Source: an uncultured Flavobacteriales bacterium
Lineage (GTDB): Bacteria; Bacteroidota; Bacteroidia; Flavobacteriales_D; Parvicellaceae
Direction of reading: 5' to 3'
DNA length: 17,302 bases
Assembly (NCBI GenBank): GCA_938084875.1
Contig: CALKFX010000120.1
Location: 1-17,302 of the forward strand
Shown: in pieces, positions 8,701 through 15,565 of the stretch
How positions within the stretch are numbered: the stretch's first letter is position 1
How the letters are laid out: every line of letters begins with the position of its first letter
Notes under the pieces: model-generated
Told to the model about the DNA's origin: nothing
The model's input: the letters and a program-made list of their open reading frames with translations, nothing else
Databases searched by the model: none
Translations under genes and position numbers: made by a program

Positions 8701-10230
8701 AAAGAAACTTATGGAATTACAGTTTATCAAGAACAGGTTATGTTATTGTCTCAAGAGTTGGCTGGTTTTTCTAAGGGGGAAGCAGATACTTTAAGAAAAG
8801 CAATGGGTAAGAAAAAAGTAGACTTGCTTAACAAGATGAAGCCACAATTTCTTTCACAAGGTCAAGAAAGGGGTCATGATACAGAAATTTTAGAAAAAAT
8901 ATGGAAAGACTGGGAGAAGTTTGCTTCTTATGCATTTAATAAGTCACATAGTACTTGTTATGCTTTAATTGCTTACCAAACAGCATATTTAAAAGCACAT
9001 TACCCAGCAGAATATATGGCTTCAGTACTTAGTAATAATATGAACGATATAAAATCTGTTACTTTTTTCATGAAAGAGTGCAATAGAATGGGATTGAAAG
9101 TTCTAGGACCAGATGTCAATGAAAGTTGGTACAAGTTTGCAGTAAATGAAAAAGGTGAAATTAGGTTTGGTCTTGGTGCTGTAAAAGGAGTTGGAGAGGG
9201 CCCTGTTAAAAATATTTCTTCTATTCGAAAAGAGACTGGAAAATTCAATACAATTTTTGATTTTATAAAACGGGTTAGCCTTAAAGACTGTAATAAAAGA
9301 GTAATTGAAAGTTTAGCCATGGCAGGAGCATTTGATTCATTTAATAATTTTCATCGTGCTCAATTTTTTAATGTAGACGAGAAACAGGTTTCATTCGTAG
9401 AAAAATTATTAAAGTTTGGTCAAGCTTTTCAGTCAAAAAGCAATTCCCAGCAGGTAAATATGTTTGATGCCATTGGAGAATCTCTTGAATTGGCTGAGCC
9501 ACAAATTCCACCGACAGAAGAATGGAGCAATTTTGAGCTATTGACAAAGGAAAAAGAGGTAGTAGGCATTTATATTTCTGGACATCCACTACAAGACTAT
9601 CTTTTAGAACTAAAATATTTCTGTGACATTAATTTAAAAGTTCTCAATGAAAATCTACAAGAGCTTCCCGAAAGAGAATTTTCTTTTATTGGATTAGTAA
9701 GTAGTGCTGCTAATTTAGAAAGTAGAAGAGGAACCAAATATGGAGTTCTAGAACTTCAGGATATGGAAGGTCAAATGGAGTTTAGGCTTTTTGGTGAACA
9801 ATACTTGAAATTTATGCATTTTTTGGTGCCTGGTAATTTTTTACATATCAAGGGAAAGGTTCAACAGCGTCCAAAATATTATAAGTCAGATGAATTTCAA
9901 AAGGAATATAGAATTCAACAAATTGATGTTTTGGATGATATTCGAGACAAATTGTCTAATTCGTTGTATTTAAAATGGGATTATGAGAATTTAAAGGCAG
10001 AACAAATCAATGACTTAGAAAAATTAATGGTAAAGTACAAAGGGAAAAAGCAAATTATTTTTGAACTATTAGATTCTGAATCCTCAACTTATGTGACCTT
10101 AAATTCGAGAAAGTTTATGTCCAACGTATCCAATGAGTTAATACATGAGATTAGTCAGTTAGATGGATTTTTGGGTTACTCTATTAATAAATCAAATATG
10201 GAAAATTATTTAGAAAAAAATAATCCTTAA
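5785..10230 (+). CDS. dnaE: DNA polymerase III alpha subunit fused to DEDDh exonuclease
   Basis: At 1481 residues this is longer than the ~1160-residue E. coli alpha because residues 1-190 are a DnaQ/epsilon-like 3'-5' exonuclease: D6-x-E8, Asp105 in 'NLKFD', His170 and Asp175. A linker (about 190-255) leads to the PHP domain (about 256-560). In the PHP domain the first motif reads HLHNK (260-264) and a later one SDSG (294-297), so histidines usual at 264 and 296 are Lys and Ser. The polymerase core has 'GPGRGSAAGS' (652-661) and catalytic Asp696 and Asp698 in 'PDIDIDF', with Asp861 in 'MDFLGLKTL'. A helix-hairpin-helix follows near 1125-1170, then a beta-clamp motif QVNMF (1223-1227) and an OB fold (about 1295-1390). 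It is the main replicative polymerase, with proofreading carried in the same chain. The start is fixed by an in-frame TAA at 5779-5781 and by GGAG 10 nt upstream. Confidence 0.96.
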   Translation: MYLIFDTETTGLPKKFNAPITDLDNWPRCVQIAWQLHNYDGTLIEHNDFLIVPDGYDIPYQSEKIHGISTALAKTKGESLKEVLNSFKNVLAKTKVLVGQNLKFDLNIVGSEFHRLGYDNEWLKMPVLDTCSEKSAFLCKLPGGRGGKFKYPTLSELHQCLFKVPFKEAHNATADVEATARCFFELIRKRSFQKSDLYLEDEKYVDFFVKNTSEFAPAGIKHVNLSKQSKALIEQKKSDVSKTVVPEEDISHLEDVPFSHLHNKTQFSVLQSTIDVKTLIEKAVEFGMPAVAFSDSGNMMGAFQFVETGFKHNQTIDKKIEDAKKKSNVSEKEIHDLERKKILPIVGCEFQVCPDRNDKTYKNNGYQVPFLAKNKKGYQNLIKLSSIGFIEGFYYVPRIDKNIILEYSNDLIVTTGGLYGEIAQLILNEGEQKAEESLLWWKENFKDDFYIEIVRHGLEEEEKVNEVLLRFAKKHSIKYFASNNTHYINKEDADAHDVLLCIKDGERKSTPIGRGRGFRFGFLNTEYYFKSQQEMKSLFSDIPDSIINTNEIVAKCQSYRLASEVLLPEFEIPDEFKDPKDIKDASLKNGENNYLRHLTYQGAKVRYQELSDEIKERLDFELEIIRKTGYPGYFLIVQDFCSAARDMNVSVGPGRGSAAGSAVAYCIGITNVDPIKYNLLFERFLNPDRVSLPDIDIDFDDEGRSRVIQYVIDKYGSSQVAQIITYGTMAAKSSIRDTGRVLDLPLQQTDRLAKLVPDVKLNKLFSWNKQDVKSNISPDQLKNAEELINKLEEEGIEGEVIRQAKLVEGSLRNTGIHACGVIITPSDIRDFVPVSLAKDSEMWCTQFDNSVAESAGLLKMDFLGLKTLTLIKDTIKIIKAMSGKSIDIDEIPLDDIKTYELFQRGETVGIFQYESPGMQKHLKSLRPTAFSDLIAMNALYRPGPIEYIPSFIKRKHGNEEIEYDLPVMEDFLKETYGITVYQEQVMLLSQELAGFSKGEADTLRKAMGKKKVDLLNKMKPQFLSQGQERGHDTEILEKIWKDWEKFASYAFNKSHSTCYALIAYQTAYLKAHYPAEYMASVLSNNMNDIKSVTFFMKECNRMGLKVLGPDVNESWYKFAVNEKGEIRFGLGAVKGVGEGPVKNISSIRKETGKFNTIFDFIKRVSLKDCNKRVIESLAMAGAFDSFNNFHRAQFFNVDEKQVSFVEKLLKFGQAFQSKSNSQQVNMFDAIGESLELAEPQIPPTEEWSNFELLTKEKEVVGIYISGHPLQDYLLELKYFCDINLKVLNENLQELPEREFSFIGLVSSAANLESRRGTKYGVLELQDMEGQMEFRLFGEQYLKFMHFLVPGNFLHIKGKVQQRPKYYKSDEFQKEYRIQQIDVLDDIRDKLSNSLYLKWDYENLKAEQINDLEKLMVKYKGKKQIIFELLDSESSTYVTLNSRKFMSNVSNELIHEISQLDGFLGYSINKSNMENYLEKNNP

Positions 10231-10279
10231 TTATTCTCCGTAAAAATCATTATTTCGCAACATATTTAAACAAAATACA

Positions 10280-10287
10280 TATCTTTG
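10280..10287 (+). promoter_or_regulatory. Putative -7 promoter box for trxA
   Basis: TATCTTTG matches TAnnTTTG exactly and ends 22 bp before the trxA ATG. The leader would be about 15-20 nt. A degenerate TTCG lies about 22 bp upstream at 10254-10257, in the approximate place of the -33 TTTG element. The box lies in the 79-bp gap after dnaE, so trxA is probably transcribed on its own. Confidence 0.55.
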
Positions 10288-10309
10288 ATTATAATTTAAA
10301 TTTTTAAAA

Positions 10310-10627
10310 ATGGCGTTAGAATTTACTGAAGAAAATTTTGAATCTACAGCGTTAAAGTCAGATAAACTTGTCATGGTAGATTTTTGGGCTGAATGGTGTG
10401 GTCCTTGTCGTATGGTTGGGCCTCATGTTGAGGAACTTTCTAAAGAATACGACGGAAAAGCTGTAATTGGAAAAGTAAATGTTGATCTTCATGGTGGTAT
10501 TGCAGCTCAGTTTGGAGTTAGGAATATCCCAACTATTGTATTCCTTAAAAATGGAGAATTAGTTGATAAAGTTGTTGGTGCAGTTCCTAAGGACCAACTT
10601 GCAGAGAAGTTAGACGCTCACATTTAA
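10310..10627 (+). CDS. trxA: Thioredoxin
   Basis: This 105-residue protein has the standard thioredoxin length and active site WCGPC (Cys30 and Cys33) within 'VDFWAEWCGPC'. The cis-proline motif is 'NIPTIVFLKNG' (Pro74), and a Gly-rich C-terminal turn 'VVGAVPKDQL' follows. There is no signal peptide, so it is a cytoplasmic disulfide reductase that would be recharged by thioredoxin reductase, which is not in this window. A TAnnTTTG box upstream suggests its own promoter. The start is ATG after an A-rich leader without a Shine-Dalgarno sequence. Its stop lies 1 bp from the stop of the oppositely oriented lectin-domain gene, leaving no room for a separate terminator. Confidence 0.97.
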   Translation: MALEFTEENFESTALKSDKLVMVDFWAEWCGPCRMVGPHVEELSKEYDGKAVIGKVNVDLHGGIAAQFGVRNIPTIVFLKNGELVDKVVGAVPKDQLAEKLDAHI

Positions 10628-10628
10628 C

Positions 10629-12323
10629 TTATCTTACCAACATTACACTTCCATTTAGTTTTATTTGTTCTTGGTCATTTTTAAGTATGTAGTAATATTG
10701 GCCTTCGCTTAATTTTTTTCCACTACTGCTTTCCCCATTCCAATCATTCTCGTATGGATTTTGATCAAATACTAAATTACCCCATCGATTGTAAATTTTT
10801 ATATCAAATAGATCATTGATTCCATAGATTACAAACTTGTCGTTAACTACATCATTATTAGGACTAAAAATATTTGGAATAATAATTTCACTAGGAAGAA
10901 TAGTAATTTCCAAACAAGAGGTGTCAAAACAATTATATTCATTCGCAGCTATTAAACAGACTGTGTAATCCCCTGGATATTTGTAAATATGAGTAGGTTC
11001 GTATTCAATACTGCTGGAATCGTCACCAAAAGACCAGCTATTAACTACAGAAGAATCTATTGAGCTTTGAAAAAAATCAATTGGTTCATCAGGTTCCATT
11101 ATTGCAGAGTTAAAGTTGATAGATATATTGTGATAATTGGTGTCAATTAGAAGAAAGTTGGAAGTGTCTCGGCAGTTATTGTTGTCTAAGACAACCAATT
11201 GATAATTATCTGCAATAAGATTGGATATATCTAATGAATCCGATAAGAAATTGTTCCAATAAAATTGTATGCTGTCTGCTGTAGATGTAACAATTATATT
11301 GGAAATAGCTCCATTTTCTTGTCCACAATCTTCATTTTTTATTACCACAAAAGAAGTATCAATTTCTGGTCCTGATAGGTCAGGAACATAAAAGTTATGA
11401 CTAGCAACACATCCCATCCCATCTGTTAATTCCAAGAAAAAACCACCTCCATTTAAGTTAAATGTATCTAGAGATAAGGAGTTTTGAGTATTCCAAGTCC
11501 AGCTGTAGGGGCTTATTCCTCCGACAATATTAATTCCAATAATACTTCCATTTTCTTGGTTACATTTTTCAGCTTCAACTATAACGTTTGAACTATCAAT
11601 TATTAAATCAGGAACATCTATACAAAATTGATGAAAATTGCTAGCTCCACCAGTTGAGGCTGTAAAACCCCAGAAGACCATAGGGTTGCCGTTAAATACA
11701 TTATTCACTATGTCTCCAGTATAATTTAAAACAAGAAAATTATTATAATAGACATTTAATAAAGTTGATACAGGGTCCCAAGTAATCCTTAAAGGTTCAG
11801 CAATGCAGTTTTCAATTTCCCCTAAGTCGTATGGCCCTGCAATATTATTGGATGAGGTGTGAATCACATCTCCATCTAAATTAATTGAAATATGGTCGTT
11901 AAAGATATCTCCATGAGCTGTATTTTGATAAGTATCTAAATAAACTCCTATCGATGGAGAAACACCACCCAAACCCATTTGTCCTCCAGAAGAACCAATA
12001 CTGGTATTTAACGGCTGAAGGGCAAATACCATTCCATCTGCACCTGCCCACTGACTCGTGTTATTACAGCCTAAATTCACAGTAAAGCTATAATCAAAAG
12101 GTTGGTTTAAATCGATTTGGTTTATATTCCATACGGAGCCTGCCTTATTGCCCATATCTGGCGTAAGTTGGTAACATTTACAGTTTATTATACTGGCATC
12201 TCCATTAAGTTGAAATTGGGCACTTACTTGTGCATTAAAAACGATTAATGTCACCCAAAGTAATATTATATTAGAAAACTTAATTTTAAATAATTTAAAC
12301 AAAAGTAAAAAAACAAATTTCAA
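10629..12323 (-). CDS. Surface protein: L-type lectin, SprB-like repeats, PKD, T9SS C-terminal domain
   Basis: The 564-residue protein has a signal peptide ending near 'AQVSA' with Gln36 next. An L-type (legume-like) lectin fold at about 36-238 shows 'ADGMVFAL' (Asp96) and 'SIGVYLDTYQN...DHISIN', the regions that hold the Ca2+ and sugar site in this fold. Two SprB-like repeats follow (about 251-315 and 327-395), with 'NGSI'/'NGAI' and a Cys near the end. Next come a PKD domain (about 405-477, 'SWSFGDDSS...HIYKYPGDYTVCL') and a gliding-motility-type C-terminal sorting domain (about 481-564: 'IPNIFSPNNDVVND', 'IYNRWGNLVF', 'WNG'). It is probably exported by T9SS, held at the surface and used for glycan binding or adhesion. 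No ATG fits: the start is TTG at 12323 or possibly the in-frame TTG at 12302, which gives a more ordinary signal peptide. The glycan target is unknown. Confidence 0.87.
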   Translation of the reverse strand: MKFVFLLLFKLFKIKFSNIILLWVTLIVFNAQVSAQFQLNGDASIINCKCYQLTPDMGNKAGSVWNINQIDLNQPFDYSFTVNLGCNNTSQWAGADGMVFALQPLNTSIGSSGGQMGLGGVSPSIGVYLDTYQNTAHGDIFNDHISINLDGDVIHTSSNNIAGPYDLGEIENCIAEPLRITWDPVSTLLNVYYNNFLVLNYTGDIVNNVFNGNPMVFWGFTASTGGASNFHQFCIDVPDLIIDSSNVIVEAEKCNQENGSIIGINIVGGISPYSWTWNTQNSLSLDTFNLNGGGFFLELTDGMGCVASHNFYVPDLSGPEIDTSFVVIKNEDCGQENGAISNIIVTSTADSIQFYWNNFLSDSLDISNLIADNYQLVVLDNNNCRDTSNFLLIDTNYHNISINFNSAIMEPDEPIDFFQSSIDSSVVNSWSFGDDSSSIEYEPTHIYKYPGDYTVCLIAANEYNCFDTSCLEITILPSEIIIPNIFSPNNDVVNDKFVIYGINDLFDIKIYNRWGNLVFDQNPYENDWNGESSSGKKLSEGQYYYILKNDQEQIKLNGSVMLVR

Positions 12324-12397
12324 TCTTATAATATTCTCACATTGATTACGTTTCTTTATATTTAGGAAAATCTATTTTAAAAAATTGTGACTTACAA

Positions 12398-13105
12398 ATG
12401 AAAATTGCACTTATTGGCTATGGAAAGATGGGAAAACTTTTAGAGATAAAAGCCAAGGAGAGAAACCATACCATTTCTAAAATACTGAAAAAACAAAAAT
12501 GGACTTCTCAAGATCTGATGGACTCAGATATGGCTATAGATTTTTCAAGTCCAGATTCTGCAGTAGATAATATTCATAAAGCCTTTAAGGCAAATGTTCC
12601 GATTGTTGTTGGGACAACTGGGTGGAATAAAGATTTTGATAAAGTAAAAAATTGGTGTAATGAATATAACGGAGCAATTCTACCTTCCTCTAATTTTTCT
12701 TTAGGCGTAAATATTTTTTTTGAAATAAATAATCAGTTGTCTAAAATAATGAATCAGCAAAAGTCATATTCTGCTAAAATAAGGGAGACCCACCACACCG
12801 AAAAAGTAGATTCACCAAGCGGAACAGCAATCACTACTGCAGAAATAATTCTTGATCAAATGGACCATTATTCAAACTGGGTTTCGAATACCTCTGATTA
12901 TGGTAATAAATTACCTATAATTGCAAAAAGAAAAGAAGGTGAAGCTGGAACACATGAAGTTATTTACGAAAGCAATATTGACGAGCTATCCATTTGTCAC
13001 AAAGCAAAAAATAGAGAAGGATTTGCTATTGGAGCAATTATTGCTGCAGAATTTTTATACAATAAAAAAGGACTTTTTTCCATGAAAGACGTCGTAAAAT
13101 TTTAA
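12398..13105 (+). CDS. dapB: 4-hydroxy-tetrahydrodipicolinate reductase
   Basis: DapB reduces 4-hydroxy-tetrahydrodipicolinate with NAD(P)H to tetrahydrodipicolinate, on the path to diaminopimelate and lysine, in the cytoplasm. The 235-residue protein starts with the Rossmann motif 'ALIGYGKMGK' (residues 4-13) and has 'VVGTTGW' (70-76). The catalytic block is 'ETHHTEKVDSPSGTA', where His132 and Lys136 align with the E. coli His159/Lys163 pair. It is shorter than the ~270-residue enterobacterial enzyme, which I recall as normal in Bacteroidota. It is the first gene of an operon with lepB (1 bp gap) and the WbqC-like gene. The ATG has no Shine-Dalgarno sequence. The divergent upstream gap is 74 bp. 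Confidence 0.96.
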   Translation: MKIALIGYGKMGKLLEIKAKERNHTISKILKKQKWTSQDLMDSDMAIDFSSPDSAVDNIHKAFKANVPIVVGTTGWNKDFDKVKNWCNEYNGAILPSSNFSLGVNIFFEINNQLSKIMNQQKSYSAKIRETHHTEKVDSPSGTAITTAEIILDQMDHYSNWVSNTSDYGNKLPIIAKRKEGEAGTHEVIYESNIDELSICHKAKNREGFAIGAIIAAEFLYNKKGLFSMKDVVKF

Positions 13106-13106
13106 G

Positions 13107-14957
13107 ATGATACCATATATTTTATTAATTCTAATGATCGTTGTTTATTTCTTTTCACTCGGGAAGATTTTTGAAAAGAATGGACGCCAAGTATGGGAGG
13201 GTTATGCTCCTATTTACAATATATATGTGTGGTTGAAAATCATCAAAAAACCATGGTGGTGGATTTTCTTTTTCCCAATTCCATTTGTGAACTTAATTGT
13301 TGCTATAGGTTGTAATGTTGAAACTGCAAGACTATTCGGAAAATATTCTGTAAAAGATACTTTGTTAATGATATTATTGCCTTGGTATTACATCCCATAT
13401 TTAGCATTTGATTCTAAAAATGTAGTGGTAGAACCCACAGACTGGACCAAAGTAAAAGACAGAGACCAGAGAACGTGGCATGACCAAATAACACTTTTTT
13501 TTATTGCTCCATTTGTTGGCCATGGGCTGTATTTTATTTTTAGACTTATTGGTTCAAAAGACAAGCCCAATAAAAAAACAATGGCTGCAGACTGGACCAA
13601 TGCTCTAGGATTTGCAATTGTTGCAGCATCTATAATAAGGTCTCTATTTTTTGAAGCCTTTACAATTCCTACAGGATCTATGGAAAAAACAATGAGAATT
13701 GGAGACTATTTATTTGTAAATAAAATGAAATATGGAGCAAAGTTGCCTCAAACACCAATTTCTGTTCCCTTTGTTCACAATAGATTGCCTTTCACCTTTA
13801 TTCCCTCTTATGTAGACTGGTTTAGTTCTGACTATAGAAGACTTTTTGGATATGGTGAAATTAAAAGGGGAGATATTATGGTATTTAATTGGCCAGTTGG
13901 GGATTCTGTAATTGTCCATAACGGGGTTATTGCCCACGATTATTATGCCATATTAAGGAACCAGGCTTTTATTAATTGTGTTAGAGATTTAAAAGCTTAT
14001 ACTAGTAATGGAATTAATTTAAGTTACGATAGATATCAGCCATTAGAATCGAAATATTTAAATTCTGCCAGACAAAAGTTAATTAATGGTGGTGGCTTAA
14101 GCCAGTCTCCAGTTGGCCCTATTGAAAAAACTGGTGGAATTGCTACTCTTCCTATAGATAAAAAAGAAAATTATATAAAACGCTGTGTAGCTGTTGGTGG
14201 AGACACCTTAGAAATTAAAGACAATCTCCTTTATATAAATAGCCAGCCAGAAGAAAAAAAAGACGAAGTTGTATTTACTTATAATTTCTATTTTAAACCT
14301 GGATCTTATATTCCACAAGACAAAATTCTAGAGGATTTTGAAATTTACAGCGACCAGCACACAAGATCAAACATTGAGAACAAATACATAAAAGTTGTAG
14401 ATACTTCCTATAAGGATTCCTTAGTTTATTTAGAAAAATTAGCTGCTTACAGTAGAGAACAAATAACTTGTTCCCCAGAGACAGCTAAAATGCTTTCTAG
14501 ATATTCTGGTTTAGATAGTATGAGTCAAGAAATTCATCCAAAAGGTTTTAATTATTCAGTTTATGGTCAGTTCTATCCATATTTTCCAAACCATCCTTCT
14601 TTTAATTGGTCTAGAGATAATTATGGTCCATTAATAGTTCCAAAAAGCGGGTGGACAGTCGAACTTAGCGATTCTACTTGGATACTTTACAAACGAGCTA
14701 TAGAAGTTTACGAAAAAAATAAAGTTTCTGTTAACTCCAATGGAGATTTCCTTATTAATGATAAAATATGTGCAGATTATACCTTTCAACAAAATTATTA
14801 TTGGTTAATGGGAGACAATAGGCACGGGTCGGCAGATTCAAGATGTTGGGGTTTTGTTCCAGAAGATCATGTGGTTGGTACTGCATCTTTTGTTTGGTTT
14901 TCTAAACATCCTGAAACAGGAATTAGATGGGATAGAATTTTCTCTACAGTTCACTAA
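13107..14957 (+). CDS. lepB: Signal peptidase I, large Bacteroidota type
   Basis: LepB removes Sec signal peptides at the outer face of the inner membrane. Catalytic Ser191 lies in 'TIPTGSMEKTM' and general-base Lys358 in 'YIKRCVAVGGD'. Box E is at 569-579, 'GDNRHGSADSR'. About 160 residues precede the catalytic domain, with hydrophobic segments near 1-18, 47-67, 84-101 and 127-147; another at about 165-182 leads straight into the Ser box. At 616 residues it is nearly twice the E. coli enzyme. Ser to Lys spans 167 residues against about 55 in E. coli, and Lys to box E spans about 210, so two periplasmic insertions carry the extra length. Long LepB proteins are usual in flavobacteria. It begins 1 bp after dapB and its stop overlaps the next ATG (TAATG), so the genes are likely cotranscribed and coupled. 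Confidence 0.94.
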   Translation: MIPYILLILMIVVYFFSLGKIFEKNGRQVWEGYAPIYNIYVWLKIIKKPWWWIFFFPIPFVNLIVAIGCNVETARLFGKYSVKDTLLMILLPWYYIPYLAFDSKNVVVEPTDWTKVKDRDQRTWHDQITLFFIAPFVGHGLYFIFRLIGSKDKPNKKTMAADWTNALGFAIVAASIIRSLFFEAFTIPTGSMEKTMRIGDYLFVNKMKYGAKLPQTPISVPFVHNRLPFTFIPSYVDWFSSDYRRLFGYGEIKRGDIMVFNWPVGDSVIVHNGVIAHDYYAILRNQAFINCVRDLKAYTSNGINLSYDRYQPLESKYLNSARQKLINGGGLSQSPVGPIEKTGGIATLPIDKKENYIKRCVAVGGDTLEIKDNLLYINSQPEEKKDEVVFTYNFYFKPGSYIPQDKILEDFEIYSDQHTRSNIENKYIKVVDTSYKDSLVYLEKLAAYSREQITCSPETAKMLSRYSGLDSMSQEIHPKGFNYSVYGQFYPYFPNHPSFNWSRDNYGPLIVPKSGWTVELSDSTWILYKRAIEVYEKNKVSVNSNGDFLINDKICADYTFQQNYYWLMGDNRHGSADSRCWGFVPEDHVVGTASFVWFSKHPETGIRWDRIFSTVH

Positions 14958-15565
14958 TGAAGACTGTCCTTAGTTCGGTCTATGCTGGTAATCTTATGTA
15001 TTATTCAGTTCTTGCAAAATCCTCTCAAGTATATATCGATGGATTTGAGAATTTTCACAAGCAATCTTATAGAAACCGATGTGTCATTTCTAGTCCGAAT
15101 GGACCACTTAAGTTAATAATTCCTATTATTAGAATTTCCAAAAATATTGTTAAGGATGTAAAAATTGACAATCATCAAAACTGGAGAAAAATCCATTGGA
15201 AATCTTTGGAAAGTTCTTACAGGTCTTCCCCTTATTTTGAGTTTTATGAAGACGAATTTAAGCCGTTCTATTTCGAAAAAAAAATAGAATATTTATTGGA
15301 TTTTAACCAGCAAATTAATTTAGTTCTTTTAAGATGTTTAAATATGGATACAGAAATTTTATTTTCTGATTCCTATTTAGAAAAAGGAGATAAGATTAAT
15401 GATTTTAGGGATAAAATTCACCCAAGTTCAACACCAACAGAAACAGTTAAAAAAATAAAGTATACCCAGGTATTTCAGGAAAGTCAAGATTTTATTTACA
15501 ACCTAAGTGTTTTTGATTTGTTGTTCAATCAGGGGCCGTTGGCGAAACAATTTCTGGATTCATAG
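14957..15565 (+). CDS. WbqC-family protein
   Basis: The 202-residue protein matches the WbqC-like family. The N-terminal pattern is 'SSVYAGNLMYYSVLAKS', followed by 'IDGFENFHKQSYRNRC' and 'NGPLKLIIPI'. The C-terminal pattern is 'YTQVFQESQDFIYNLSVFDLLFNQGP'. No signal peptide is visible, so it is likely cytoplasmic. Some members lie in O-antigen or polysaccharide clusters, but the biochemical role is not well established and I assign none. It is the third gene of the dapB-lepB operon, starting inside the lepB stop as TAATG. The last 41 bp overlap, on the opposite strand, the end of the GH3/beta-lactamase-like gene. The conserved C-terminal motif runs into that overlap, so the end of this protein looks genuine. 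Confidence 0.88.
   Translation: MKTVLSSVYAGNLMYYSVLAKSSQVYIDGFENFHKQSYRNRCVISSPNGPLKLIIPIIRISKNIVKDVKIDNHQNWRKIHWKSLESSYRSSPYFEFYEDEFKPFYFEKKIEYLLDFNQQINLVLLRCLNMDTEILFSDSYLEKGDKINDFRDKIHPSSTPTETVKKIKYTQVFQESQDFIYNLSVFDLLFNQGPLAKQFLDS

Noticed and set aside
9000..9589. Two leftward open frames of 106 and 73 codons inside dnaE
   Set aside because: They overlap the polymerase coding sequence fully and their translations lack family motifs; shadows of the real gene.
10219..10235. AATAAT/ATTATT inverted repeat at the end of dnaE as a terminator
   Set aside because: The 6-bp stem is all A-T and no U-run follows; it would be too unstable for intrinsic termination.
10574..10598. GTTGGT/ACCAAC inverted repeat in trxA as an attenuator or terminator
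   Set aside because: It falls within conserved thioredoxin codons and has no U-run or regulatory context.
13388..13937. Leftward open frames inside lepB
   Set aside because: They are opposite to conserved signal peptidase residues, including Ser191, and resemble nothing known.
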